NCBI RefSeq assembly: GCF_008692195.1 | Contig: NZ_RXOM01000009.1 | Location: 52,985-116,984 of the forward strand | DNA from: Salegentibacter sp. R32 | GTDB taxonomy: Bacteria; Bacteroidota; Bacteroidia; Flavobacteriales; Flavobacteriaceae | DNA: 64,000 bases | Reading direction: 5' to 3' | Shown here: in pieces, positions 25,312 through 36,352 of the stretch | Layout: each line of letters opens with the position of its first letter | Numbering within the stretch: the first letter of the stretch is position 1 | Program-made: the position numbers and the translations under genes | Notes under the pieces: generated by a model | Told to the model about the DNA's origin: nothing | What the model saw: only the letters and a program-made list of their open reading frames with translations | Database searches by the model: none

Positions 25312-26505
25312 TTACGAAATTACTCCGGATCCCAATAATTCTTCTTCGTGATACCAAGCAACGAATTGTCCTTCGGTAATGGCGGTTTGTTCATTTTTAA
25401 AAATAACGTACAAACCATTTTCTGTTTGGTAAAGTTTGGCTTTTTCTAAAGGCTGTCTGTACCTGATTCTAGCCAGCACTTCCATTTCTTCATCAGCTTT
25501 TAAGGCCAAATCTTCCCGAACCCAATGCACTTCATCTGGATTTACAAATAAACCTTTACGAAGTAAACCAGGATGATTTTTACCTTGTCCGGTATAAATG
25601 ATGTTGTCTTTTACATCGGTTTCAATTACAAAAAGAGGTTCTGGGGTTCCGCCAACGGCCAAGCCTTTGCGTTGTCCTTTGGTGAAATAATGAGCTCCGT
25701 TATGTTTACCAACTTCTTTCCCTAATTCTTTTTGATACACATATTTTTTACTGAAGAAATTTAACTCTTCTTCTTTGTTGTTGAAGCTGGGTGTTTCAGT
25801 CTGATAAATAGTTTCTTCCGCGGGAATTTCAACAATGACTCCATCTTTAGGTTGAAGTTTTTGTTGAAGAAAATCAGGTAAACGAACCTTACCAATAAAA
25901 CAAAGTCCTTGGGAATCTTTCTTTTCAGCAGTTACTAGATTTTGTTCAGCAGCGATTTTTCGTACTTCGCTTTTTTGTAATTCACCAATAGGGAAAAGGG
26001 TTTTGGACAATTGTTCTTGTGAAAGTTGACATAAAAAATAAGACTGGTCTTTGTTTTTGTCTTTTCCTGCTAACAATTGGTAAACGGTTTTTCCGTTGAC
26101 TTCAGTTTCTCCTTTTCGGCAATAATGTCCTGTGGCAACGTAATCTGCACCTAAAGAAAGTGCAATTTTCATAAACACGTCAAATTTTATCTCACGATTA
26201 CAAAGCACATCAGGGTTTGGGGTTCTTCCTCTTTCATATTCATTGAACATATAATCTACAATACGTTCTTTGTATTGTTCGCTTAAATCTATGGTTTGAA
26301 AGGGAATTCCCAGTTTATCGGCTACCAACATGGCGTCGTTGCTGTCGTCCAGCCAAGGACATTCGTCGCTAATGGTAACGGAATCATCGTGCCAATTCTT
26401 CATAAAAAGGCCGATCACCTCATATCCTTGTTCTTTTAAAAGATAGGCTGTTACACTAGAATCTACACCACCACTAAGGCCAACAACAACTTTTTTATTT
26501 TTCAC
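25312..26505 (-). CDS. mnmA: tRNA 2-thiouridine(34) synthase MnmA
   Basis: A 397-residue ATP-pyrophosphatase that thiolates U34 of Lys, Glu and Gln tRNAs. The PP-loop [10 protein letters not shown] is at 8-17. The catalytic cysteines appear in [11 protein letters not shown] (about 103) and GLCFIGK (about 205). [11 protein letters not shown] segment, the KGLAVGG segment and the C-terminal barrel domain are present. Somewhat longer than the roughly 360-residue enterobacterial protein because of an insertion near 225-260, as seen in Bacteroidota. It is upstream of the S8 peptidase in the same direction, with a 22-base gap. Confidence 0.96.
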   Translation of the reverse strand: MKNKKVVVGLSGGVDSSVTAYLLKEQGYEVIGLFMKNWHDDSVTISDECPWLDDSNDAMLVADKLGIPFQTIDLSEQYKERIVDYMFNEYERGRTPNPDVLCNREIKFDVFMKIALSLGADYVATGHYCRKGETEVNGKTVYQLLAGKDKNKDQSYFLCQLSQEQLSKTLFPIGELQKSEVRKIAAEQNLVTAEKKDSQGLCFIGKVRLPDFLQQKLQPKDGVIVEIPAEETIYQTETPSFNNKEEELNFFSKKYVYQKELGKEVGKHNGAHYFTKGQRKGLAVGGTPEPLFVIETDVKDNIIYTGQGKNHPGLLRKGLFVNPDEVHWVREDLALKADEEMEVLARIRYRQPLEKAKLYQTENGLYVIFKNEQTAITEGQFVAWYHEEELLGSGVIS

Positions 26506-26545
26506 GACTACAGAAATTTTCTACAAAATTAGTGATTTTGTCGTT

Positions 26546-27256
26546 TTATTTGCTTTTGCTTACAGAAGGTTTTTCTTTAGGGAATTTTTCAGTTTCGGTT
26601 AGTTTTCCGTTTTCGTAGGTTTTCCAAATGCCATTCCGAAGTCCGTCTTTGTAGTTTCCTTCTTTAATTAGTTGACCTTCTGTATTGTAAATTTTAGAAA
26701 GCCCTTGAAGTTGCCCGTCTTTGTAAGTGTAATATTGAAGCAATTCTCCGTTCGCTCCATAAACTAAATGTTCTCCTTGTTGAACTCCGTTAACGTAATG
26801 TTGTTTTTCAGAGATTTTACCATTTTCGTAGAAGATAGATTTTTCACCATGCAGTTTTCCGTTTTGGTAATTTTCAACCATCATTATCACCTCTTTATTT
26901 TTGTGATAATACGTCCATTTTCCGGTTCTTTTTCTATCTTTAAAATGCCCTTCGGTTAATAATTTCCCTTTTTCGGTATAAAATTTAGCATCAACAATAT
27001 TGCTATTAGGTGAATAGGTTTTGGTCGCGTTAGGATGTTCTTCAACCCCTTCTTTATAAAATTTGAATGTCCCCACTTCTTTTCCGTGGTTAAATTCTCC
27101 TTCGTAACGGATTTGATTGGTTCCTTCAAATTTTTTCATCCATTTTCCGTGTCGCTTGCCTTGCGCATCGAGTTGATTGAGGTTATTCTGAGCAAAAATC
27201 AGCACGGGATTTAAAATAAAAAACACTAAAAAACCGTTGAAGAACTTAGCGGGCAT
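26546..27256 (-). CDS. Secreted MORN/YwqK-type repeat protein
   Basis: About 236 residues from the ATG at 27256, which puts a signal peptide (MPAKFFNGFLVFFILNPVLIFAQ) at the very N-terminus; an ATG 27 bases upstream would add a polar leader and is less likely. The mature part is built of about seven units of 22-25 residues with the pattern GKRxGxWxxYxxGKxxxExxYxNG, for example GKLHGEKSIFYENGKISEKQ. These are MORN-like repeats, often annotated as YwqK family antitoxin, but secretion makes a toxin-immunity role doubtful. Its function is unknown. It is 40 bases upstream of mnmA on the same strand. Confidence 0.8.
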   Translation of the reverse strand: MPAKFFNGFLVFFILNPVLIFAQNNLNQLDAQGKRHGKWMKKFEGTNQIRYEGEFNHGKEVGTFKFYKEGVEEHPNATKTYSPNSNIVDAKFYTEKGKLLTEGHFKDRKRTGKWTYYHKNKEVIMMVENYQNGKLHGEKSIFYENGKISEKQHYVNGVQQGEHLVYGANGELLQYYTYKDGQLQGLSKIYNTEGQLIKEGNYKDGLRNGIWKTYENGKLTETEKFPKEKPSVSKSK

Positions 27257-27307
27257 AAGCTTTTGTTTTTTGTATATTGGCACTTTGTTTAGAAATTTTA
27301 AAACGCA

Positions 27308-28720
27308 ATGATGAATAAAATTATTTTAAAAGTTACAAAAATAGTTCCTTTATTTCTATTTCTGATATTGATGGTAAGTTGTGTAGATGATGACGATAAT
27401 GGAAATGTGATTGAAGGGAATAATTCCATCATTGAATATATAGCTAAAAATCCTGAGTATAGTTTATTTCAACAGTTAATTGAGAAAGCAAATTATGATG
27501 CGGCTTTAGATGGAAATTCAGGGAATTTGACTATTCTCGCGCCGAACAATGAAGCGATGGAAGCCTATTTTCAAGCGAATAATATTTCGGGAATTGAAGA
27601 AATTACAGAAGAAGAAGCTTTTAGTTTGGTTAGGTATCATATGTTAGAAACCATTACTTACGAACAGAATTTTGTTACCGGGTATTTAAAAACACTTTCT
27701 GCCGTTCCACTAACCGATAGTACCGAAACTAATTTGAATTTATTGGTAGATGCTCAAGAAAATATTAGGTTTAATGGAAATGTGGAATTTGTAGAAACCG
27801 ATATTGAAGTGGATAACGGTATGTTTCACGAAATTAATGGTGTTTTAGGTTTACCTACATTAGAAACTTTTTTGGAAGCCGATAGTAACTTAAGTCCGTT
27901 TTACGACGCGGCACTTCAAAATAATGCTGAAATTGTAAATGAATTTACTTCCGAAGAAAATAAAACGCTTTTCATTCCTTCAGCTGATTTGTTCACCACT
28001 TATTGGGAAAATGCTAATTTGAGTCCCGATGAAGTCAATCAGTTTTTCAGTTATCATGCGCTTGATGGTTTAATGATTTCTTCCCGATTGGAAACCGGTT
28101 ACACCAATACATTAGCTACGGCAAGTGTCGATAATGAAGAGAAACCACTTAGTTTGTATGTAAATAAAGAAGTTGGTTTATTGCTCAATGGAACTGCCAC
28201 GATTACCATACAAGATATTGTGACTACTAACGGAGTAATCCATACGTTGAGCGAAGTGTTAACGCTACCAACTTTAACCGATTTTATTAATGCCGATGGT
28301 GATTTAACTACCTTGGTAGAAGCTTTTAATCGGGAAGATATTGTGACTGAAGATTATTTGGGAAGATTGGCAGATACAAATGATGCACAAATGCCTTACA
28401 CGGTTTTGGCTCCGATTAATGAAGCTTTTGAAGATGTATTGCTGGAACTTTACCCTGAACAAAATGCATCTTTAGAGGAAATTCCTGAAGCGGATTTAAT
28501 TTCGATATTAGATTTACATATTGCTCCTAATTTAAATTTAGAACTGGATAATTATAATTCTTCTACCGTAACTACTTTAGGAGGAAATATTTCTATTGAT
28601 ACTGAAGAACCTAGTTTGATGGATAACAACCAACGGACTTCTATTATTTTAGATGAACGTGCGCAAGCTGTAAACGGTCGATTATTCAAAATAGATACGG
28701 TGTTGTTGCCTGAAGAATAA
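27308..28720 (+). CDS. Fasciclin-domain lipoprotein
   Basis: A 470-residue lipoprotein (hydrophobic segment, then LMVSC with the lipidated cysteine near 25, followed by an acidic run of aspartates, a common surface-export tag in Bacteroidota). Three FAS1 domains lie at about 40-185, 190-325 and 335-468, each with an LTILAPNNEAM- or TVLAPINEAF-like H1 motif and a final MFHEINGVL, GVIHTLSEVL or NGRLFKIDTVL strand. FAS1 domains mediate adhesion. The ATG at 27308 is followed at once by a second ATG, so the start could be 27311. It is a single gene bounded by a terminator at 28741. Confidence 0.9.
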   Translation: MMNKIILKVTKIVPLFLFLILMVSCVDDDDNGNVIEGNNSIIEYIAKNPEYSLFQQLIEKANYDAALDGNSGNLTILAPNNEAMEAYFQANNISGIEEITEEEAFSLVRYHMLETITYEQNFVTGYLKTLSAVPLTDSTETNLNLLVDAQENIRFNGNVEFVETDIEVDNGMFHEINGVLGLPTLETFLEADSNLSPFYDAALQNNAEIVNEFTSEENKTLFIPSADLFTTYWENANLSPDEVNQFFSYHALDGLMISSRLETGYTNTLATASVDNEEKPLSLYVNKEVGLLLNGTATITIQDIVTTNGVIHTLSEVLTLPTLTDFINADGDLTTLVEAFNREDIVTEDYLGRLADTNDAQMPYTVLAPINEAFEDVLLELYPEQNASLEEIPEADLISILDLHIAPNLNLELDNYNSSTVTTLGGNISIDTEEPSLMDNNQRTSIILDERAQAVNGRLFKIDTVLLPEE

Positions 28721-28740
28721 ATTTAATAATGAATAAATAA

Positions 28741-28770
28741 AAAAGTCCCGAATTTTACTTCGGGACTTTT
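28741..28770. terminator. Bidirectional terminator between the fasciclin gene and yidC
   Basis: AAAAGTCCCGAA and TTCGGGACTTTT form a perfect 12-bp stem with a 6-base loop. Placed between convergent genes, it can work in both directions. Confidence 0.9.
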
Positions 28771-28791
28771 TAGTTTGTAGGAACTCTAAAT

Positions 28792-30654
28792 TTATTTTCT
28801 ACCTTTCTGTTGCTGTTCGGCCTGTTCCATCATTTCTTGGAATTTCTTAGCGAACTTACCTTTCTTTTTAGGTTTTTTCTTGTTCTCCTGAATCTTCGCG
28901 TGAATTTTATCTTCATCAATTATAAAATTCTTGATAACTAACATAATCCCGATGGTAATTAAGTTAGATGTGAAGTAATACAACGAAAGTCCACTAGCGT
29001 AGTTATTAAAGAATACCAACATAAATAATGGTGATAAATACATAATGAACTTCATATTCGGCATTCCCGGTTGTTGAGCCTGTTGCATGCTTTGTCCGGT
29101 GGTCATCGTCATATAAACAAAAATGGCCAAGGAAGCTAAAATTGGGAATAAACTAATGTGGTCACCGTATAATGGAATTCTAAAAGGTAATTCAGCAATT
29201 ACATCGTAACTTGATAAATCGTCTGCCCATAAAAATCCTTTTTGTCGAAGTTCGAAAACGCTGGGGAAAAAGTTAAACAATGCATAGAAAACAGGAATCT
29301 GCATTAAAGCCGGTAAACAACCACTCATTGGACTGGCGCCTGCTTTGCTGTACAGCTTCATGGTTTCTTGTTGCTTTTTCATCGCGTTATCTTTGTACTT
29401 TTCGTTAATCTCATTGATTTCAGGTCGTAAAACCTTCATTTTCGCTTGAGAAACGTATTGCTTGTATTGTACGGGAGATAACAATAATTTTACGGTAATC
29501 GTTAAAAATATAATAGCAATCCCTGCCGGTAAAAAGCTCATCAAGAAGTTGAAGAATGGAATTACCAATCCTTTATTGATCCATCCAAAGATACCCCAAC
29601 CTAGCGGAACGATTTCATCTAAATCACGGTCATAATCGTTTAAAACTTTATAATCAGTAGGGCCGTAATACCAGTTTAAGTTTTCGTTTAATTCGCCTCC
29701 TTTTAACTTCAAAGGAATATTGGTAGCAAAACTTTTTAGATAAGTGGTATCTACATCTTCATCTTGTACTAAGTTTTTAGAAGTAAATTTTGCTCTTTCA
29801 AAAGGAGCATCAGCTAATAAAATAGAGGAGAAGAAGTGTTGTCTAAAGGCTACCCAAGCAATATCGGCATCTTCGTCTTCTTCTAAGTCACCTTGCCCGG
29901 AAGAATCATCGTTGTCACCTTCGTACATCCATTGTAATTCGGTATATCTGTTTTCATAAGAAATACTTTTTGAATGTCGATAAGCCTTCAATTGCCAGTC
30001 TAAAATTACATCTTGACCGCTGTTAATCACATTATTCAAGCCTTGCGAACGAATGGAAAAATCCATCATATAATCGCCCGGTTTTAAGGTGTAAACGTAT
30101 TCTAAATATTTATCATCCGCAGCTTTTAACTTCATTGAAAGAATGGTATTCTCTCCATTTTCAGTCAAGCTCGGCTCAAAAAATAAATTTTTGGTTTGTA
30201 AAGTTCTATTGTCAGAAGTATTTACTTGAAGGTTAAAAGAAGCATTTCCGTCTCTTACCAAGTAAACATTTTCTCCGGTATACGTAGTTTCGTTTTTCAG
30301 TTTTGCTTCAACAATTTGTCCACCTTTATTGCTTACTTTTAACTGAAGAACATCATTTTCTAAAGTAGTGATATTGTTTGTTGCAGATGGCAATCCCGCA
30401 GAATACGCAAATGCTCCTAATTCACTTTTTGCTTGAGCTTGTGCTAGAGAATCGGTGGTAGGAGTATTATTTTCTGTTGAAGTAATCGAAGAATCATCTT
30501 CATCGTTCGTGATCACTTCTTCTTGATTTTCCGGAGTGCCGGCTTCGGTAGTTTGTGTTTCTTGGTCTTGGTTGGTGTACAACATCCAGATAAGGATGGC
30601 ACCAATCAATAAAAATCCAATGACTGAATTTAGATCAAATTTTTTATTTTCCAT
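28792..30654 (-). CDS. yidC: Membrane protein insertase YidC
   Basis: A 620-residue Oxa1/YidC insertase. It has an N-terminal membrane helix (about 9-25), an acidic linker, a large periplasmic beta-sandwich domain (about 85-350), then the five-helix insertase core (about 370-590) with FLPAGIAIIFLTITVKLLLSP, SPMSGCLPALMQIPVFYALF and a basic tail (KKPKKKGKFAKKFQEMMEQA). It inserts inner-membrane proteins with or without Sec. It is preceded by pyrG on the same strand, the usual Flavobacteriia order. Confidence 0.97.
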   Translation of the reverse strand: MENKKFDLNSVIGFLLIGAILIWMLYTNQDQETQTTEAGTPENQEEVITNDEDDSSITSTENNTPTTDSLAQAQAKSELGAFAYSAGLPSATNNITTLENDVLQLKVSNKGGQIVEAKLKNETTYTGENVYLVRDGNASFNLQVNTSDNRTLQTKNLFFEPSLTENGENTILSMKLKAADDKYLEYVYTLKPGDYMMDFSIRSQGLNNVINSGQDVILDWQLKAYRHSKSISYENRYTELQWMYEGDNDDSSGQGDLEEDEDADIAWVAFRQHFFSSILLADAPFERAKFTSKNLVQDEDVDTTYLKSFATNIPLKLKGGELNENLNWYYGPTDYKVLNDYDRDLDEIVPLGWGIFGWINKGLVIPFFNFLMSFLPAGIAIIFLTITVKLLLSPVQYKQYVSQAKMKVLRPEINEINEKYKDNAMKKQQETMKLYSKAGASPMSGCLPALMQIPVFYALFNFFPSVFELRQKGFLWADDLSSYDVIAELPFRIPLYGDHISLFPILASLAIFVYMTMTTGQSMQQAQQPGMPNMKFIMYLSPLFMLVFFNNYASGLSLYYFTSNLITIGIMLVIKNFIIDEDKIHAKIQENKKKPKKKGKFAKKFQEMMEQAEQQQKGRK

Positions 30655-30786
30655 AAATAGGGAACAAGGTAATTTTAAAAATTTAAGGTTTGCAAAAGTC
30701 TTGATTTCAACTTAAAAAACCATATAAGATTTCAACTTTTTGTAAGTCAAAAAAGTAGCCATTATCCAATAAATGCCAAGATGACA

Positions 30787-32427
<1,641 letters not shown>

Positions 32428-32439
32428 CTATACGGAGCG

Positions 32440-32447
32440 CAAAAGTA
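32440..32447 (-). promoter_or_regulatory. -7 promoter box of pyrG
   Basis: CAAAAGTA on the plus strand reads TACTTTTG on the minus strand, an exact TANNTTTG match. No TTG stands at the ideal distance, so only the -7 part is supported. Confidence 0.45.
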
Positions 32448-32491
32448 CAAATAACAATTTATTTTATAGCTATAAACCCGGTTTTTGTATG

Positions 32492-32728
32492 CTATTTTTT
32501 CTTGGGTTCAGGATACTTTTGCCTAATTTCCTTCAGCAAGTATTCTAATCCGTTAATTTTGAGTTCAAAAACCGCCCGCATTTGTTCGCCGGTTTTTCCC
32601 GCAGGAAAGCCTTTTTTATTGAACCAAACAAAATAAGGTTCGGGAACATCAGATAAGTACCAATCTTTATATTTTCCAAAATACATTTTGGCATAGGCGA
32701 GTTTCAATAATTCTTCTGTATTCAGCAT
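32492..32728 (-). CDS. DUF3820 family protein
   Basis: 78 residues from the ATG at 32728; an in-frame TTG at 32737 lies in the -7 box and is not used. The sequence KMYFGKYKDWYLSDVPEPYF followed by VWFNKKGFPAGKTG and INGLEYLLKEI matches the DUF3820 family (annotated elsewhere as a putative quorum-sensing-regulated virulence factor). The fold is small and its function is unknown. It stands alone between pyrG and sucC. Confidence 0.88.
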   Translation of the reverse strand: MLNTEELLKLAYAKMYFGKYKDWYLSDVPEPYFVWFNKKGFPAGKTGEQMRAVFELKINGLEYLLKEIRQKYPEPKKK

Positions 32729-32734
32729 AAAAAC

Positions 32735-32764
32735 CAAACTTAGTTCATATTCAATTTAAAACAA
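32735..32764 (-). promoter_or_regulatory. Promoter of the DUF3820 gene, near-leaderless
   Basis: On the minus strand: TTG (32764-32762), 19 bases, then TAAGTTTG (32742-32735). The ATG at 32728 begins 6 bases after the box. Confidence 0.55.
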
Positions 32765-32806
32765 AGCATTTTTATTTGAATAAAGTGTTTTAAAACCGAA
32801 AAAATA

Positions 32807-32837
32807 TTGCTACTAAATATTACATTTGTTACTTTTG
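32807..32837 (+). promoter_or_regulatory. Promoter of sucC
   Basis: TTG at 32807-32809, 20 bases, then TACTTTTG at 32830-32837; a second match TACATTTG sits at 32821-32828. The sucC ATG is at 32873, leaving a leader of roughly 30 bases. Confidence 0.65.
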
Positions 32838-32872
32838 TGAACCAAAATTAGAACTAGTAGAAAAACCTGATT

Positions 32873-34066
32873 ATGAATTTACACGAATATCAAGGAAAAG
32901 AAATATTAAATAGCTTTGGAGTTAGAATTCAACGAGGTATTGTTGCCGATACTCCTGAAGCTGCAGTAGAAGCGGCAAAAAAACTAACCGAAGAAACCGG
33001 AACCGGATGGCACGTGATTAAAGCACAAGTGCACGCTGGAGGTCGCGGAAAAGGCGGTGGAGTTAAGTTGGCTAAAAATTTACAAGAGGTAGAGCAAATT
33101 GCCGGTGAAATTATCGGGATGAACTTGGTAACGCCTCAAACTTCTGCTGAAGGTAAAAAAGTAAATCAGGTTTTAGTTGCTGAAGATGTTTATTATCCCG
33201 GCGATAATGAACCGGAAGAATATTATATGTCTGTATTGTTAAACCGTGCCAACGGAAAAAACATGATTATGTATTCTACCGAAGGAGGAATGGATATTGA
33301 AACCGTTGCTGAAGAAACTCCGCATTTAATTTTTACAGAAGAAATAGACCCAGCTACCGGGATTTTACCTTTCCAAGCGAGAAAAGTAGCTTTCAATTTA
33401 GGTTTGTCTGGAGCAGCTTTTAAAGAAATGACAAAATTTGTTACGGCACTTTATACTGCTTATGATAAATCTGATTCTTCTTTATTTGAAATCAACCCGG
33501 TATTAAAAACCAGTGACGATAAAATATTAGCAGTAGATTCTAAAGTAACTTTAGATGATAATGCACTTTTCCGTCACAAAGATTACGCTGAAATGCGTGA
33601 CGAGCGTGAAGAAAACCCAACGGAAGTTGAAGCTAAAAAAGCAGGTTTAAACTATGTTGATTTAGATGGAAATGTAGGTTGTATGGTGAATGGTGCCGGT
33701 CTTGCCATGGCAACGATGGATTTAATTAAGCAAGCAGGTGGTGAACCAGCTAACTTCTTAGATGTTGGTGGTACAGCAGATGCTAAACGTGTGGAAGAAG
33801 CTTTCCGTCTTATCTTAAAAGATGATAATGTAGAAGCGATTTTAATTAATATTTTTGGAGGTATTGTACGTTGCGATCGTGTAGCACAAGGTATTGTAGA
33901 AGCATATAAAAATATGGGAGATGAAATTAAAGTTCCTATCATTGTCCGCCTTCAAGGTACAAATGCAGATAAAGCTAAAAAATTAATTGATGAAAGTGGC
34001 TTCAATGTTGAAAGCGCTGTACAGTTTAAAGAAGCAGCAGATAAAGTACACGAGGTTTTATCTTAA
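32873..34066 (+). CDS. sucC: Succinate-CoA ligase [ADP-forming] subunit beta
   Basis: A 397-residue ATP-grasp enzyme of the TCA cycle. It has MNLHEYQGKEILNSFGV at the N-terminus, KAQVHAGGRGKGGGVKLA (about 45-62), FEINPVLKT near 205, the NGAGLAMATMDLIKQAGGEPANFLDVGG block (about 271-298) and ILINIFGGIVRCD near the end. Full length. sucD is not adjacent, which is common in Bacteroidota. A clear promoter lies upstream and a terminator downstream, so the gene is monocistronic. Confidence 0.98.
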   Translation: MNLHEYQGKEILNSFGVRIQRGIVADTPEAAVEAAKKLTEETGTGWHVIKAQVHAGGRGKGGGVKLAKNLQEVEQIAGEIIGMNLVTPQTSAEGKKVNQVLVAEDVYYPGDNEPEEYYMSVLLNRANGKNMIMYSTEGGMDIETVAEETPHLIFTEEIDPATGILPFQARKVAFNLGLSGAAFKEMTKFVTALYTAYDKSDSSLFEINPVLKTSDDKILAVDSKVTLDDNALFRHKDYAEMRDEREENPTEVEAKKAGLNYVDLDGNVGCMVNGAGLAMATMDLIKQAGGEPANFLDVGGTADAKRVEEAFRLILKDDNVEAILINIFGGIVRCDRVAQGIVEAYKNMGDEIKVPIIVRLQGTNADKAKKLIDESGFNVESAVQFKEAADKVHEVLS

Positions 34067-34097
34067 GATACGTAGAACACTTTTACTTTTAAATAAT

Positions 34098-34131
34098 AAA
34101 AAATCCCGTCGAAAATTGGACGGGATTTTTT
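34098..34131 (+). terminator. Terminator after sucC
   Basis: AAAAAATCCCGTC and GACGGGATTTTTT form a perfect 13-bp stem around an 8-base loop, ending in a T run, 31 bases after the sucC stop. Confidence 0.92.
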
Positions 34132-34395
34132 ATATAATACATATTTGGTTCACAAATAATTTAGGTATTCTGTCAATCAACTTAATATTAAATCCAACAA
34201 TCTACAGTTATAGTAATTTAATCGAAATAAAATAGTTTTGAAAAGTGATATTTTTAATTTTATCGAAAAAAGTAATTGAACACTTTCTTAATAAATTTTT
34301 AGAACTGTATATTAACATTTGATTTTTATTTCTGTTCATTTTAAGAAAATAAATAATTACTTTCAGATTTACTTTTCAATTTTAAATATAAAATT
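34132..34395. other. AT-rich intergenic region before the histidine kinase
   Basis: With the terminator this makes a gap of 329 bases. Apart from the hairpin I see only AT-rich sequence; a TACTTTTC at about 34370 is one base off a -7 box and could be the kinase promoter. No RNA gene recognised. Confidence 0.4.
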
Positions 34396-35865
34396 ATGCC
34401 TCATACAAGAGCCTATAGAGAATTATTAGAAAAAACTGCAAGTTATGCCAAGATGGGCAGTTGGGAAGTAGATTTGGAAAATGAAACTGTTTATTGGAGT
34501 GATGTTACCAAGTTAATTCACGAAGTAGAACCTGATTTTGAATGTGGCTTACAGGATGGAATAAATTTTTTTCAAGACCCAATTTCTAGGGATAAGATTA
34601 CTCAATGTTTTCAGAATGCAGTTGCTAACAATGAGGAGTATGATGTAAAGCTTTTGCTAACCACTGCAAAAGGCAGGGAAATATGGGTGAGGGCCATTGG
34701 CATGCCTGTGATTGAAAACGGTAAATGTATAAGAGTTTATGGGCTGTTTCAAGATATTGACGTTGAAGAAAGGAAGCAGAGTGAATTAAACAGACAATTA
34801 CAATTTACCAATGATGTATTTTTAAATTCAAGTATAGGTATAGTTATTTCAGATAATAAAGCTAATATTTTGAAAGTAAATCAGGGATTTTGCGATATAT
34901 TGGGTTATAGTGAAGAAGAAATTAGGTCCATTACTTTTAGAGATTTCACTCATCCTGATGATTTAGAAGAGTCTATAATTGGTTTTCAGAAGCTTAAGGA
35001 GGGTGAAATAAAGACTTTTACTACAGAAAAAAGGTATAAACATAAACAAGGGAAAACAATTTATGTTCATTTAGTTTTAACTGTAATTCGTGATAAAGAC
35101 AATACGCCTATTCAGTATTTAGGGCAAGTGATAGATTTAACCAAAGAACATGAGAGTAAAGAAAAACTAAAGTCATATTTAAATGTAACTACAGATCAAA
35201 ACCAGCGTTTATTAAATTTTGCCCATATTGTATCTCATAATTTACGTTCTCATTCCGGTAATTTAAAAATGTTGCTGGAATTAATGAATTTAGAACATAA
35301 AGAGCTACTGGATAATGAATTAATGCCGTTGTTTGGACAAGCTATTGAAGGGTTAGGAGAGACCATTAATCATTTAAACGAAGTAGTACTTGTACATAGC
35401 TCCGATAAAAAGAATTTTAAAAATTTAAATCTTTCCCAATACATAGATAAAACTTTAGAAAGTATCTATGCAACTATAAAAGCAGAAAAAGTAACTATAG
35501 ATAAAAATGTAGATAACCATTTGCAGGTAATGGCGATCCCGGCTTACTTAGAAAGCATACTATTAAATTTGCTTACCAATGCGATCAAGTATAAATCTGC
35601 CGAGAGGGATCCATATATTAAAATTTTAACAAAAAATTTAGAAAATTTTATATCTTTGCAAATTATAGATAATGGCTTAGGTATTGATTTAAAAGAAAAT
35701 AAATCTAAGTTATTCGGAATGTATAAAACTTTTCATCAGCATAAAGATTCGCGTGGCATAGGTTTATTTATTACAAAAAACCAAATAGAATCTATGGGCG
35801 GTCGGATTGAGGTGGAAAGTGAAGTGGATAAAGGTTCAACATTTAAAGTTTACTTCAAAAAGTGA
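34396..35865 (+). CDS. PAS-domain sensor histidine kinase
   Basis: A 489-residue kinase with no membrane segment, so probably cytoplasmic. PAS domain 1 is at about 12-125 (SWEVDLENETVYWSD..., ending in the PAC-like RVYGLFQDIDVEER). PAS domain 2 is at about 138-250 (NSSIGIVISDNKANILKVNQ..., then YLGQVIDLTKE). The phosphoacceptor is H281 in a Bacteroidota-type HisKA variant (HIVSHNLRSHSGNLKMLLEL). The HATPase domain has LLTNAIKYKS, DNGLGID, GIGLFITK and GSTFKVYF. Its ligand is unknown. The response regulator overlaps its stop (GTGA). Confidence 0.93.
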   Translation: MPHTRAYRELLEKTASYAKMGSWEVDLENETVYWSDVTKLIHEVEPDFECGLQDGINFFQDPISRDKITQCFQNAVANNEEYDVKLLLTTAKGREIWVRAIGMPVIENGKCIRVYGLFQDIDVEERKQSELNRQLQFTNDVFLNSSIGIVISDNKANILKVNQGFCDILGYSEEEIRSITFRDFTHPDDLEESIIGFQKLKEGEIKTFTTEKRYKHKQGKTIYVHLVLTVIRDKDNTPIQYLGQVIDLTKEHESKEKLKSYLNVTTDQNQRLLNFAHIVSHNLRSHSGNLKMLLELMNLEHKELLDNELMPLFGQAIEGLGETINHLNEVVLVHSSDKKNFKNLNLSQYIDKTLESIYATIKAEKVTIDKNVDNHLQVMAIPAYLESILLNLLTNAIKYKSAERDPYIKILTKNLENFISLQIIDNGLGIDLKENKSKLFGMYKTFHQHKDSRGIGLFITKNQIESMGGRIEVESEVDKGSTFKVYFKK

Positions 35866-36257
35866 AAAAAAAGATTAATTTAGCGTGCATTATTGATGAT
35901 GATCCAATTTTTGTATTTGGGACAAAAAAACTTCTTGAATACACAGGACATTGCGATACTTTTTTAATTTTTAAAAATGGTCAAGAAGCTTATAACCATT
36001 TAAGTACCATCCTAAAGAAAAAAGCAACCCTTCCAGATATTATTTTTCTGGATATCAATATGCCTGTGATGGATGGATGGCAATTCTTAGAGAAAATCAC
36101 CCAAATAGATATACCAAATCAGTTGAAAATTTTTGTGGTTACCTCTTCAGAAACCCCTGAGGATCGCCAAAAGGCAAAAAAGTTTTCTTCCATCAAAAAT
36201 TATGTTATCAAACCTATTAGTATTAGTGGAATAAAAGAGATAATCGATCAAATTTAA
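35862..36257 (+). CDS. Single-domain response regulator (CheY-like)
   Basis: A 131-residue receiver domain with the acidic pocket DDDP at 12-15, phosphoacceptor D64 in IFLDINMPVMDGWQF, the conserved T/S in FVVTSSE and the lysine in YVIKPIS. There is no output domain, so it acts through protein contacts. It starts at a GTG that overlaps the kinase stop codon by four bases (GTGA), showing tight coupling. The target process cannot be told from its neighbours. Confidence 0.93.
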   Translation: MKKKINLACIIDDDPIFVFGTKKLLEYTGHCDTFLIFKNGQEAYNHLSTILKKKATLPDIIFLDINMPVMDGWQFLEKITQIDIPNQLKIFVVTSSETPEDRQKAKKFSSIKNYVIKPISISGIKEIIDQI

Positions 36258-36352
36258 AGAAAGATTCAGGTCGTTCTTACCACTAATTAACTTTTTTAAA
36301 GGTTTTTTTATATAGTTTAACTCTTCCAGCTAGGTAGGGGAGTTGTAAAGGT

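Noticed and set aside
26546..27256. YwqK antitoxin role for the MORN-like protein
   Set aside because: It has a signal peptide and no toxin gene nearby, so the common automatic label is not supported by context.
32729..32737. TTG start three codons upstream for the DUF3820 gene
   Set aside because: It overlaps the -7 promoter box; the ATG at 32728 fits the family N-terminus.
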